NCBI RefSeq assembly: GCF_020382885.2 | Contig: NC_058494.1 | Span: forward strand, 12,294,001-12,358,000 | Direction: 5' to 3' | DNA: 64,000 nt | DNA from: Scatophagus argus | Lineage: Eukaryota; Chordata; Actinopteri; Scatophagidae | Part shown: one piece after another, positions 11,505 to 45,380 of the stretch | How positions within the stretch are numbered: the stretch's first letter is position 1 | Layout of the letters: each line of letters opens with the position of its first letter | The notes under the pieces: model-generated | Told to the model about the DNA's origin: nothing | What the model saw: the letters and a program-made list of their open reading frames with translations, nothing else | Database searches by the model: none | Translations under genes and position numbers: made by a program

Positions 11505-12796
11505 ACCTCACTCTTCATTTGAGAGCTTTTTCTTTGTTGCTTGTGTGGAGTTGGGCATTCAAGATTACACGGTGATGCTATATTTTATAACAAATCTTAT
11601 CGTAATATTCACATCCGTCTGTTTATTGGAAAATAGTGTATACAGATACAGAAGCATGAATTATACTAATAGCTACTAACTGGTGATGAGTTCCTACTTC
11701 CGCGTTTACAGCGTGTATTTGGTCAGCATTGGCTGGTAGCTGCTCCTCAGCCAGTTTCTGATTTCCCCTTTTAATCTCCCACTCAAATGTTCAGCGCATT
11801 GCTGCCATCCAGTGGTGAGTAAGCATACGTATCAATCCCTTTATAACCAGGTAGGTTCAAATAAAAATAAAGTGATTTGAGTTTCAGTTGTTTTTAAACG
11901 TTATAAACTTGGAAAACGTGTTACTTGGATGAAGTGAACTTTTTTTATCAGTCACTGGTTTGACACTTCAGGGTCACAGAACAAACCCTCAAAATTCAAT
12001 GATGCATTGCAGAGGTGCTGACATGACCACCACACACAACAGTAATATGGAAATAAGCTGATGCCCATAGTTCTGCTGAAACTACAAATAAATGTAGTTG
12101 ACTGCAGGAAAAAATCCAAATGTTTACAGTCAACCATTTTCACACAAAATATATAAATAAATTTGACTTGAATTTCTTGCTCATTAGGCCTGCAACCCAC
12201 ATACTGTTCTGCTTGTTTTCTCTCAGACTGTGACATAAACATATTCTGCTTCTTCTCTGCCTGTACATTTTTTTCTCCACTTCTCCACCCTTAGTACTCA
12301 GTACACTGAGTACACTGAGTACTAAGGGTCACAGCTGGATTTTTCTGAGGTCTACTCTTGCATTACCCTTGCCATAGCCATGTTTTTATTTCTGAGCCAT
12401 ACTTCTATTTCCACTCATGCTCCCAAATCCTGCTTAAAACTGTTTTATGTCACTCAGATTCAATGTACAACTACTGTGCAAAACACAGGTAACTATACAA
12501 CCCCTATATACAGTAATACGTTACAATATATCTGTCCAGTCTACATAGTGTGCTGAAGCCTGGTAACAACTTTTGTTGAAATATGGACAGTATCTTTGCA
12601 CATAATGGATTGCAGGTTTTGACATTTGACATAAAAAAAAAAGCAATTTAGGAGATGTCCTTTTCAGAGCCACATGAACAGGAGTAAAGGTAACATTTAC
12701 TGATAATATAAACCTTTTCTTTGATCCTACTACTTTCTAATACGAGTTACCTCACACAAGAGACCAGAAAGTCAAACGCACTCGACAGTTTGTCAA
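11505..12796. other. intergenic spacer between H3 and myh9, with hairpin
   Basis: No coding exon, RNA gene or full repeat could be supported. The one clear structure is the inverted repeat at 12287-12329. Confidence 0.5.
12287..12329. repeat. perfect 16-bp inverted repeat, 11-nt spacer
   Basis: Arms acccttagtactcagt (12287-12302) and actgagtactaagggt (12314-12329) flank acactgagtac, which is itself a partial repeat of the arm. It would fold into a 16-bp stem in RNA or cruciform DNA. Confidence 0.95.
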
Positions 12797-13724
12797 TTTA
12801 TTGCATTAAGGCATTTGATAAAATATAAGAAAGCCTTCAGATATTGGCATCATATGATATGTAATTAGTTCGATAATACAGTGTAAGGGTGCAATCTCAA
12901 TCTAAAATATGCAAGATTTAACTCTAGTGAAACATTCAGAGGCTAATGTGCCAAGAGAAACCCCATCTGCTGTGCAAAGCATCGCACAAAACACAGTGAG
13001 ACCCACCACCACTAATCCAAGTGTAAAACAAGACAGAAATGAGACATCAACCAAACTGTAACAGACAATGATACAAAATCGGTATCAACATTTTCACAAA
13101 CACTGCTGTTGTTCAACTACACCACTCTGACGAAGTGAGCAGTTTCCACTCTTGTTTCCGTTTAATTTGTGTTGGCATTGTGCAAAAACCAGTTGAGGTA
13201 AATAACCTGAAAGGATAACACAGTGAGAGGAAGAGAGTACAGTACAGATACAGTGACTTACTCTGACACTAGCAGATATGAAGCACAATTTGGAACTGCA
13301 ACAAAACTCCCAAAACACACACACACACACACTTTTAAGTGTGCAAAACAAGCATAAAAAGACCAGTGTTTGTCCCCCAAATGTTAACAGCACATAAGCC
13401 TTATGCACAAATAAAATGACACCGAAATGTTTAGTTACAAGAGTACAAGAGTAATGTTTTATGATATACCCACTGTGTAGAAAAATAGACCAAAAAAAGT
13501 ATGTGTAAAGCCTTTGTAGAAAAACACCACTCACATTCATTGAGATGAATACAGTTATTTGGCCATTATAAGGAAAAGAGAATAAGGCTATAAGATGAGT
13601 GTCAAAGGGCAATAAAGGCTAAATCCTCGCAGAAAAAAAAGTATTATTTAATAGCTTTGATGTTTTACTACATCTGCATGCTGACTGTGATATTTCTAAT
13701 GTTTCCCTTTTGGTTCTCCTCCGT
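12780..13724 (-). other. myh9: myh9 3' UTR (predicted)
   Basis: Continuous non-coding sequence from the stop codon to the AATAAA; it includes a short CA run (about 13314-13332). Extent is inferred from the signal only. Confidence 0.6.
12797..12802 (-). promoter_or_regulatory. myh9 poly(A) signal AATAAA
   Basis: AATAAA on the minus strand, 923 nt past the myosin stop codon and the first good hexamer at a plausible 3' UTR distance. Cleavage would fall around 12775-12785. Confidence 0.6.
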
Positions 13725-33868
<20,144 letters not shown>

Positions 33869-33873
33869 GGTAG

Positions 33874-36800
33874 CTTTAGGACAGAGCAAGAAAGCATTTA
33901 AAACACGTACAAAGCCATTTTGATCTGGCTTCAGATGCCGAATCAAGTTATACACAGAATCCAGACAAATCTGAACTCCTGCACATTATACACTTAAATC
34001 ACTACAACATTAGAAATATCTCTTCTGTGGTTTATATGTCAGGATCTGCTGATCAGTTTGGTGGAAGTTTCGGTCACGGGTCAAGAAAGATAATTACTGG
34101 TTTAGTGCACAGTGCCTCACCATGTGGACACCTCTCTTTACACTTTGCTGTGAAAGAGGGAAACATTTTTAGCTCATCAGTACATCACCATTTCACAGCT
34201 ATGCATTTACAGTAGACTGAATTCAAAGGTTCAGTTAATCACCCATCTCAATCCACCAATGCTGATCACCAAAACAGAGGAAACTCCCACAAAAGGAAAC
34301 CATAAATACACCTCAACGACACAAAGTGAGTCAACCAAATTTGATACTAATGACCCCACAATGGTGGGTACAAACCATCATAATATGTTCAAATGTTCTG
34401 TACTCATTTCATTGTTGGTAAAAACGCTTTAATTCTCAGAAGACTGAGATGAAGAATTTCAAAACGGGGCATGTCCTGGAGGCAAAAGGATGCCGACAGT
34501 GTAATCACAACGATTCAAGTCCAGCTTTGTTGCATGTTTCCTCATTTCCTGTATTTTCTCTACTCTCATAGTCAAATGACGGAAAACATACTGATCCACA
34601 CACACACACAAAAAATCATTTAATCATTTAGATAACTAATATTTAGAGACCTCTGCAGCCTTGGTGGTGTGATTAACCTTGATATTTTTGGTGTTGTACT
34701 GATGCACATTATATGGAGAACATTTTGCTCATGCTTCCTTTTTTTATGCAGACAGACAGAGAATTTTTTAACATAACATATGACAGTGCAACAGGAAAGC
34801 GCTATTTGAGTGTCCTGGCGATAACACCCTGTTGTTACCACCTGTCACATGACTAAAACTGTCACTCATCATGTGTGATATTAAGTCTGTTTGTCAAGTT
34901 TGCATAAGGAGTTTCAGGTTTGACACACAACTCCAACTTACACATGAATATTTAACTGACGAGTGAGATGAACTTGGTGGTGTGGTGACAAACAAAACTC
35001 TTTAAACCCCCCCCCACCCCAAAAAAAGAAAAAGTGCTAACATTTACTGCACAGTCCGAAGGCAACAGGAGCTGCAGCACAAGTTTGGGCACATTAGCCT
35101 CTCAACAGCTGTCCTTTTATGTCATCTCACTGTGTTATTATGAGCATGCAACAGCTTTACTCTACAAAGTTTAAACCAAAACGTGCACAAAAGCGCTTCA
35201 AAACAGACGTGGAGAAAATGGTGAGAGAGGAGGTAAAAACTGCAGTATTAACAATCTAAATAAAAAAGAATCCTATAAGATGAACATGGCGGTTTTTATG
35301 ACTTGTCTGTATACTCATGACCTGAGGCTCAACACACTCAGACAAAACAATTAGTCACTTTTCACCTGCGCTCTACAGTACGACTCCATCCTTTATCCCC
35401 CATCTCGCCCACATTCCTTCCTCACCAGCTCATTACACAGAATTCCACAAATTCCCGACTCCCTGTCCCACAACACCGTTTAGAGTCATGATTTCTGCCA
35501 CAGGTAATGAATGTGCAGCGATTACCTGTAATTCTACTTCAGGACAGTGAGACTGGCTGCATTTAAAACTTCTTATTGTGCGAGTTATGTAAAAGTCCTG
35601 GTAAAAGTCGGCGGAGGGATGCTTTGCAGGGGCAGGAAAGAATGTCGGGAGCAAGTCTGGGCAGAGAGAAACATGCCATTATTCCCCTACCACACCCTGC
35701 AGAAAGACTCGGTGCCTCATCAGAAAGAATTAAAATACCAGCAAACGAGATTTTAAAAAATAAAATAAAATAAAACCCATCACCTGGATTCAACTAACGC
35801 CAAGTTGAACTAATGTTTTCACAGGATAAGAGATGCATCAACACATTTTCAGCTCCCACAAGTCAAAATGATTCAGAAGAAGATGAAGAAACATCTGAAA
35901 CATCAGGACAAATTACCTAAAACTAAATAAGTATTGTGACATTAATTTGTGACTACATAAGGACACATTGCATGCAGAAGCTGCTTGATTTCTAATGAGT
36001 CAAAGTTTCAAATTATCTTAGCAGTTTTTCATGTCTTCTTAATCATCTTGCACTAAGTGGCCTGTAATAAACACACTGGAGGTATAGCGCTGTAAAAATA
36101 AATAAATAAATAAATTTTAAAAAACTGCTTCAATACACTGGCAAAATAAAAGGAATGCATTCAAAAATGAGGAAATAAAATGTTCTTTGCACTTAAAGAC
36201 AGCCCAATCAGGTGACTATATCTACATTACCCAAAACGGATAGCAATAAAGTCCACATGTTAGTTTATTTTGCAGATGAGAAAACCATCACTCTTCAGTT
36301 ACTAATTATTCATAAACAAATCATATTCTTGTGTTTTCTAATCCGTTCAGCATACAACACCCTCAAGACTAGAACTTCTCTCAAGAAACTCGTAAAAATG
36401 CTATTTAAACCCAATCAATTTGTTGTCATTTAGATAAATGTTCAAAAATGCTTACTTATGAATGTTTGTATGGGAGTATTTTAGGGCAACTGCTATGTAT
36501 GCAACTGTATGATGAAAAAAAGCAGGGCAAGTCTATGTGTGTGAAGAGAGGTAAAGACACTGTTTGTGTGTGTGTGTGTGTTTGTGTGTGTTTATAAAGA
36601 GAGGGATAAAGGGATCAGCGCACAAGGTGTCATTGGCGTACCTCTTAAGTTCATTATGTGCTCAGACTCTTAAGTGGGGGAGGCTGAACTGCAGCATTCC
36701 CAGAGGTCAGAGACGACTCAGAGTATCACATATTTACAGTAAGTATACGAGAGTGTGAATGCATCATTTATACTCACCACAAAATCATCAAACGAGAAGC

Positions 36801-38439
36801 TACACAGAAAACTTGTGACATTCATGTGTGTGTGTGGCTTCACTGTTGAAGCTATCCCTGAGCTAACTTCCTCAGGAAGTTGCACAAATTCTGCCCGGGC
36901 ACATTTTGACACCCTGTGGTTCAAAATGACAAGCTGAACTACTTCAGTCATCTCGTTCTCTTCTGCATCGATTCCTTTCAAGCCTGATCAAAACAACACG
37001 TCTCGAACCTCTGCTGAGGTCAGGACAAAGCATTAAGTCGGAGCGTCTGTCTGACTGGAAGAGGTTTCCCACAAGGATTTCAACCAAGCAAAGTTTAACC
37101 GTCTGGAAGCACAATCACTCCAGATCCCCTGACCTTGTCAATCGTACAAACTTGGGACTTTTTGCTGCAGATGTACTCATCTTGTCTGCATGGACCTATC
37201 TAATCTGTGCCCCTTGTGTTCTCCTGTCTTATCATGCATGTTTTCAAAAGCATCTCCTGTTCCTGGCAGTCAGTCAATCCCCTGCTTTATCCGGGCTTCT
37301 GTGGCTCTTACCTAAAACGGAGGGCAGAAGCCCTGCCATCTGCAGCCCGGCTGCTGATACGAGGCTGGTGGGGTGAGCAACTGATATCGACAACGTTGTG
37401 GCACTGACGTTGGGGATTAGCCACTACAGTATGAGTTCAGTGAATGAGAAGAGGGTTCATTTCTAAGATGTTCAGGCTTTGAGGGTGGAGCAGGATGGGT
37501 ACAAAGCTGCTCTGTATGCTTGCTGAAGTTGCGAAAGGCTTTAGAGAAAGGGACAAAAAAAAATCTGCATTTTTAGCGTAAAAAGATGTTTTTTTCATTT
37601 CATGTATGAAAGGTGATGAGAGGGCCACAAATATAGCTTCAGATGTGGTGACGCTGTTTAACATCCAGTGCGGCACAAAATGAGGAAGACAAGATTTTCA
37701 CAAGTCATGACTAGAAATGTGCCCCAGCTGAAAAAAGTCTTTGAAGGATCTTGATTACCTGTGTTAGACACATCTGTGTTAGACAACTCACTCATTTCCA
37801 CAAAGCCAAATCCTCTTTTGTAATTGTATGACAATTTTCTATCCTGAGGGCAGACACACAGCAGCAGCAGGGTGTGTGCAGTTTGTTTTATGACATACAC
37901 ACACACACACACACACAAAAAGTCATGCAAACCACCTGACAAACAACAAGGCAGACAGACAACACCACAGCATGCAAATGATGAAAACACAACAGACATA
38001 AGCTTAAATCTCATAGCAGTGAATATGAAAACATAAATTCTCATATCACAAGATGAGTGCGTGTTATGCTGTTGTTGCCACTTTGCACATTATCATCATT
38101 TTGAGGAAAATAAAGGAAACGTGCAACCTATCCGACAAGTTAAAGTTGAGTCCATGCAGGCAAACAGAACACAACACCATTTATTTAAGATACTCGATAT
38201 ATAACAGAGTCTATCAGCCTGTTTGGGTTATGTCATACTCCTCAAGAAAAGCAGAACTGGCTAATGTCACCGGCTAAACTGGTGCCTGTTTGGGACCCTA
38301 ATAAAGAAGTGGCTTGGTGGGCTACTGGCTGTCACACTGATCAGACAGTCTCGACTTAGACAAAGTTCAGTTCGAATATTTAATCAACTGATGTGATTGT
38401 GATGTAAATAAATCAATACGCTGAGACAATCGGGTGCTG
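33874..38439 (-). other. myh9: probable first intron of myh9, no coding exon seen
   Basis: The acceptor five nt before the ATG shows that an upstream untranslated exon exists. This 4.6 kb has no supported coding exon. It contains a C-tract at about 35009, a short TAAA microsatellite (about 36098-36115) and CA runs (about 36563-36592, 37897-37917). The position of exon 1 could not be fixed. Confidence 0.45.
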
Positions 38440-39010
38440 AACGAGCATGCGCGGGATCAAAGGGCTCCTCTGTGGTCCCCATGATGAGATCACCTGGCCA
38501 GGTGTACGACATTTCTTTAGCTTGAGCAAACCCAATTGATTTCTACTCGTCTTTTAAACTGGAGCCATCTTTGTTTTTGTCTTCACCAGAGTTTTAAAGT
38601 TTAAAAGTAATGAGCACGTAATGAGCTCCCCTTTGCTGATGACACAGCTGACACCACCCAGCCATCTCTTTCTGCCTGCAGAAAACAAACGTGAACACAC
38701 CTGGTTTTCAGCTGCAGGCACTGTAGGTGAGCTCGATTCGTCTTTCTGTGTCCGTGTTTGCAGAAGCGAAGTTCTGCTCGACGACACTTCGGTCCTCAAA
38801 ACAAACAGCTGCTGAGGGGGGAAAAGCCTCGTCTCTGTCGCTTCTCTTCAACCGCGTCTCTTTACTCTGTCATGAGGTCCAACTGTTCAAGCAGTGCTCG
38901 GCGAGGATGGACGGTCTGCACCTTTAATCCGCCCACTTTTAGTTGTCCCAGGTAAGTTGAAAGCCCCGCCTCTCTCCGCCGCCTATGCTGCGTTCAAGAG
39001 CTCCACGTAA
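38440..39010. promoter_or_regulatory. CpG-containing region, probable myh9 promoter, with a plus-strand donor
   Basis: CpG density rises here compared with both sides (for example gcatgcgcggg, ctcgacgacacttcggtcc, tcgtctctgtcgcttctc, ctccgccgcc). Its location upstream of the myosin start fits a promoter. On the plus strand, GTCCCAG|GTAAGT (exon end 38951) is a perfect U2 donor pointing away from myh9, so a divergent transcript may start here. A minus-strand donor for myh9 exon 1 could not be chosen among several weak candidates. Confidence 0.45.
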
Positions 39011-42000
39011 ACGCCTCGATGAGCTAACGCAGCAAGTGTTTCTGAATGAAAAGGTGGAACCTGAAAGAACCTGAACCTGAAGAAACGGTTTTCCTTGCTC
39101 ATGTGCAACTTTAAAAATTAAATTGTTCAGGGAATCGTGCTTTTATTTATTTATTTGGATTACATTTCTGCAATAGGAAAACATAATTTATATCATCCAG
39201 GAAGTTCTCACGTATGTGGACTCACAGCTGTCTTCACTGAACTGATGGATGAAGCCTAGTAAAGCAGACTTTAGACAGAAAATGTGCTATTAGTAAGAAT
39301 GCATAGACATAAATGCATTCATTATTAGAGCTGAAACAACTGGATGACTAATCGTTTAAATTATTTAAGTCCGTTATCAACCAAAAATGCAGCAGATTTT
39401 CTGAATTTCTTATATTATGTTATATATCATTTTAAATGAAACATCTTATGTAATTATAAATCTTATAACTCTTTCAGATATATCTGGAAACCGAGTGTGA
39501 AGTGAACAGCATGTGCTCTTATTTTTTATTTAAAATGAATTACTTACATTTGCATATTCATGAGCCTAATAAATAAAATGAGAATGGGAATTTTTATCAT
39601 TATTATTATTATTTAATGATCAACAGCTTCGCTTACTATAAATTTCATACAGATGGAGTAATGTAGGAGCAAATGTTTATTTGTCGAGATAGCCAGGGTT
39701 ATGTGTAGTACAATAGGAGCATCTGGTCAGATAGTGTTGGGTGTGTGTGTGTGTGTGTGTGCTGAATGCAGAGCCTCGTCAGTACCTGCACCAGGAGCAG
39801 GGGTGTGGCACTGCTGATGTGTCCAAGTTGGAAATATGACACAAAACTCAAAACTGTCTGTGAAGAGGGGAAACAAATGTAAAGAGGATACACCAACATG
39901 TAAGGCTGTCATATTTATGTTTTGGTGGTTTTAGTGATAATTAAGAGGCTCCAACATCAGTGCAGGTAAATACAGGACCATATGTCTTTGTTTTGGGATA
40001 TATTCTATGTAATTAAAAACAAAGAAAGACTACCTTGTGTTTACTTGTCAACAAAAAAAAAAGATACGATCAAAGTGTTTTGCCACAGCTTATTCCAAAC
40101 AAGGAGAAGTGTCTACCTGCACTTTGTTTCCCATCCACCAATGAGCTTTAGGTTTAATTTCCTACCATATATGGTCAGAGAGAGGACACATAGGAAGAAA
40201 GAGAAAAAAAAAGAATTTCAGAAAGAGAGGAGGATTCAGAGAAGAGGGGAAGAGGAGGAGGGAGGCGTGGTCTATTGTGTTTTTGCTATGGTATAAAGTT
40301 TCTTTTCATTACCCTGTCATTACCTCCAGTCCCAGTCCCGTCCCGTCCCCCCCTCCGTTGTTTCGAAGCTGTCACACATCAAAGATGAGCTGATAGAAAT
40401 GTAGGGGCGACATGTCGCAGCATGAATGACTCAGCGAGAGGACACACACAAACACAGCATTATGAGGTGTGTACATACACCGGGTTTTATGACTGCGTTT
40501 AACCATAAGCAATAAAGTAAAACTGTAATACACATGAACTTTAGATTTATAGCTGATTCAGTCCAAACTCTGATGCAGTTTCTTGTCTCACTGATGAAAT
40601 GACATTTGCCACAACCCACAAAAAACTGCTTCACATGTTTTCAAGATTTGAAACTTATTAAAACAATACCCGCATAGCACCACACTGAAAGCAGTCTCAT
40701 CCTCCACACACCGAATACGGAAGCAGTGTTTGGCAAAAAGCAAAGTGGAAATGTGGTAATGACAAAACTCGTTCTGGGAGACATCATTTTCATTTGTACA
40801 AATCGGTCGGCTCAAGCCTCATGTCAACTACTGCTTAACTTCAGAATGCACTTGTGCGCAGAGCGAGGACTGTGGGCTTCACTTACACTGAAACTGCTCC
40901 ACAAAGGGATCTCTTTGAGGGCCAGTACCACCCTGTATGCAACAGCTGTTCAATGTACAGATGATGGACACATGTGAGTCGACAATGTGAACAAGTCCAG
41001 CCTCTCTCTCTTTAACACGCTCAGCTAATTTAAGGTCCGATTATCTTTCCCATCTTTTATGCCAACACTAGCATTCCTATTGGATACATAAAATCTGGCC
41101 ACTTCTATTCCTTTGTGATTAGAAAAAAAAATAAAAAAAAAATAAAAAAAGATTCTGGTTTTGACATAAGTTCACCTGAGCAGTGACACCGACCAATCAG
41201 CACTGAGGATCAGTTTGGCTGCTATTTCGCAAACTGTCTATCTTTTGGTTGTAACATGTTTACACATTGCATTATGTTGTTTTAATATGCACACTGCGGG
41301 AACAAATGTCACCTTCGAACATGGTTAAATGTCTGATTGTTTTTTATTTCACCCAGTTGTCATCCTCTTGACTCATTTTTGCAGCCACAGGGCACAGTCT
41401 GCTGTTACACCACTTCACATAAAGCAGCTTCCTGCAGCTTGCTTTAGGACAGGTAATCCACCCTGCAGCAAGCACCTCGTAATGGCATCAGTGTAAGGTG
41501 ATCACAGTCATATATTTTATGCATAATACACACACCAAAAGTGTAGATGCGGTAGCACTCCCTATACCAAGAAAAAGAGTTTCAACTTAGCTAACATAGT
41601 TAAAATATGTAGTCCATCATTGGTTGTGTAAGATTTCAGCCAGAAGCAAAAACAGAGTCAAGTCATGTCATGTCACGTTACGCAGGTTACTGTGGTAAAT
41701 TTCACTGTTGGAGGAAAAGTGCAAATAGAAGTGCTGTCAGAGGAAGTCTGCATGGACTTTTATTCTGACATGTTCGAGCACACCAGCCTGCAGTTAAAGG
41801 GTAGATTTTGCCTTTTCATGTCAGAGCTATTTTAGACAGAACGAGCTCAGCAGAAGCTCAGTTGGTTGCACTCACTAACATACATTATCGTCCTCATCCA
41901 CTCCATTAATTAGACCTGCTGCCCTTCTAAAGCACTTAAGAGATTATTTAAAGCATAGTTAGTGAGGTTTGGGAATGTTAAATTTAACACAGTTACACTA

Positions 42001-42508
42001 CTTATACTAACCTGATGTCGTTGATCTCAGGGTAAAACACTGCAGAGTGCACCCCTCTGTGGACAAAACTGGGAATTACAAATGGAAACATGTTCACATT
42101 TGGAGCTTTATGAGTATCAAGTTTGTATTTTTAGTTTTGCCAACCAATTATATATGTGTACCAGTGTAAAACAAAAGTAGAAGAATCTTGTCTGTGAAGA
42201 TTCTCAGTCATCCAGGTCATATTTACTCAAAGTAAGAAGAATCTTCTTTAAAATCCTAGAATATTGAATATATTTTGAAGTAAGCTCAGTCTGGAGACAG
42301 AAAGCCTGAATTAAAAAACTTGCTGTATTTGGAAGTGGTTATTGAAGAAGCAGGAATGATCCGTTCAAGGGTGCAGTTTCTACTTGGCCCTTTTCCAAAC
42401 TTCAATTTATCTAGTACCACGGGAATTGTAGGATACAGCACTAGAAGTCTACCTTTTCACTTAGAAAAGGAAAAAAAAACAAAATGCCTCGACACAACAA
42501 CTTTTTTA
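39011..42508. other. intergenic between myh9 and map2k7, no gene seen
   Basis: AT-rich, with a TG run (about 39740-39761) and a purine-rich tract (40191-40266). No coding exon was supported. Confidence 0.5.
40191..40266. repeat. polypurine tract
   Basis: About 76 nt almost entirely A/G on the plus strand (GAAAGAGAAAA, GAAAGAGAGGAGG, GAAGAGGGGAAGAGGAGGAGG). It could form triplex DNA; no function is shown. Confidence 0.8.
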
Positions 42509-43062
42509 TGAGTTTTTATTTATTTATTTGATTTTTAAGTGTTTTATTATTTTTTTTCTCCAAAAAAATCCTGAGGTATTCACAATATAATGGCATTTAT
42601 TCTGTCTGAAATGAGACTCAGGGAGGGAAGGGGGAGGGGGGATAAAATACAGCCAAAAACAAACAAACAAACAAAAATAAAAGAAACAGGCAGTAAAGCT
42701 GTATTGATACAACTGTCAAGATGATAAATCCATGGCGTCGTACATACAAGAAGCCTCTGAACTGCAACAGCGGTGACTGAAGTCAATCCTCCCCCAACCC
42801 CGCAAACTAGCAAAGTCATGCAATCTAGACTTAGAACTGCATTTAGAGAAACCAAGCAACAAACCTCAATGATAATTCAAAGCAGGCGTGTCCCACCTCG
42901 CTAACAGGGAGTGCAGGTTAATAACAAGCCAGTCAGTCCACTATCATAGCAGTTATCATCAGCTGAAATAACTAAAACTTAAAAACATGAAAAAAATCTG
43001 CTTTGTTGCTGGCATTCAGTAATCACTGATAAAAATCATCCAAGTTTCAAATGATACACGCT

Positions 43063-43375
43063 TTAAAGGTGCTCCAGTGTGTAGGAGTCAGTGGTATCTA
43101 GTGGAGAGGATACACATTGCAAACCCCTCCCTCCCCTCACCAAACAACATAAAAACATGAAACCCCCTCTCTGGAGCCAGTGTCTGGTTTGTCCATTCTG
43201 GCCTATTGCAGAAACATGGCAGTGGACCCACTCCTGCTGTAGATATGAAAGACTCACTTTAAGGTAACAAAAACACTACGTGATTATAATTACACACTGC
43301 TGAAAATATAACTATGAATATTACATCCAATTTTTGCCAACAGATGCCTCTAAATCCTACACACTGGTCCTTTAA
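43063..43375. mobile_element. non-autonomous DNA transposon (MITE), about 313 bp
   Basis: Imperfect terminal inverted repeats: TTAAAGG-tgct-CCAGTGTGTAGGA at the left, and at the right its reverse complement with a 3-nt shorter spacer (TCCTACACACTGG-t-CCTTTAA). The interior has phrases of a common fish MITE (gtggtatctagtggagagga, cccctccctcccctcacc). It is non-coding. No target duplication was visible and the superfamily is unassigned. Confidence 0.75.
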
Positions 43376-44478
43376 CTGTGAGTTTGTTAGCAATGCACTA
43401 TAGTTCACATACACCATGCTATGGCTACTCAGCATTAACCCATGAACAATTTGTTTGCTGGAGCCTTCTGAGAGGGTAAACAGTAAACAAAATAATGGAA
43501 GTCAGACAGTCACAGTAAAGTCAGAAACATTTCACCTTACTGTACTGTGGGTTTCTATTTTAAACCAGTTTATCTGTTTCTTTATAGCCTGTATGTTAGT
43601 GTGATGTTTGAATACAACATTTTGTTTTCTGTACACAATGATAAAACGCCAATGAAGGACTCCTACTCTACCTTGAGTCCTGTTTGCCCTCCACAAAAAA
43701 AGCCTTTAAAAAAACCAAAACAAAAACAAAGAAACATACAAATGACCAATAAATAAATATCAGTGAAAAAAATACACTGTAGAATCAATTTTCTTGCTTG
43801 GTGTCACAGATCTATGATTGATAAAATAACCGCTGTGACTTAAAAGAAAAATAAGGAAAACACCCAATATTCTCCTCTCTGCACAACAATCTGCAACACA
43901 AAACAAAAATAAACCCATCACAAGTGCAACATCAGTCACGACAGTCTCAGCATTAGAAAAAAAACCAAAAAAAGCTCTGGTGTTTGACCAATCAGCTCAC
44001 TACTACAGCATCAGACAAACCAGAAAGAATACAAAAATAATAATAAACAAGATTTAAAAAAAAAATAATAATCCCAAAGCAGTGGGCAGGGATGAAGGGG
44101 GAAAAAATTAAATAACAGCACACAATTTATGACCCAAACTGGGGTAACGAGAAATAAATCGATCATGATATCTGATCAAAGAAAACAATACATAATAGTA
44201 ATAATGACAATAAAAAAATACTAACAGACTTTCAGTTCAGAGGTTACCTTTATGTGGCGGTTTACATCAGGTGGACAGATACTACAGCGTAACGGTGAAG
44301 AACAAACAAACAAACAAACAAACAAAACAAAAACGATTGCTCCACCTCGCCAGTAAAAGAAACCTTCAGAAAGACGGACAACACTGTCCAGCTCTCAGCA
44401 CTGTCTGGGATCACCCATTTATTTCTTTGTTCAATTTGGTGTCATCTTTGCCCTGAATAATTAATAGTAACAACAAAA

Positions 44479-44500
44479 TATAATAATAATAATAATAATA
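44479..44500. repeat. (TAA)n microsatellite
   Basis: Tandem AAT units within an A-rich stretch. Confidence 0.85.
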
Positions 44501-45355
44501 AACACAGTAATCATAACAATAATAAAAAAACAAAAGGATGGACAAAATAAAAGCTAATAAAGATCACCATCAATAAAGACTTTTGGTAGACGAATAAACA
44601 ACACACACACACTCTGGCCGCACACACAGCTAATTGAAGAGAAAGACACACGGCACATGAATGAGGGGAAAACAGGACATTGAGACTTTTCTTCTAATAA
44701 ACACTGTCTGCTAATAAGGATACAGCTCCTTGATGTCTAGTGATGGGTCCAAAGTGAAAAAGTATATTGCAAAGTTTACAGAGAACATTTTTTTTAAAAA
44801 AAAAGGCAAAAAAGTGTGTCTTTTCCTAAGTAATAATAATTAACACAATAATTCAACATTTTTGCAAAAAACAAAAAATACAGACTATATGTGTAAAAAT
44901 CATAAATAAGGATAAAGTTTTGTGCATCCCCACCCCAATCAACCGTTGTCTTGAAAGAAAAAAAAACAAAACAAAAAACAATGGCAGTTACAACGGTGAC
45001 AACAACATGCAACTGATATACTTTACAGCATTGATCTGTTATCTCCCCCACAACTACAAACCCCAATCTAACCCCAGTCCCTCCCCGGCCCCAATACAAT
45101 CCTTAAATATTTGTCAGCTCATTCAAAACATATCTCTTGCTCTCTCTTTTCACTGTGAACTAGCTGAAGGCGGTGATCTTAATCACATTGACGGGGGGAG
45201 GGGCTTGAAAAAGAAGGACACACTGTCCAACTCCGACTCAAGTTTATCTGTAAACCTGTATATTTACAGGAGGCTTTTTTTCCCTATCGAAGCAAGCTGA
45301 CATGGTTTGAATGACTGCATAGTGAAAATGATATTTGGTTTACAGATGGGTTTAC

Positions 45356-45380
45356 GACACACACACACACACACACACAC
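45356..45380. repeat. (AC)n microsatellite
   Basis: About twelve AC units. Confidence 0.95.
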
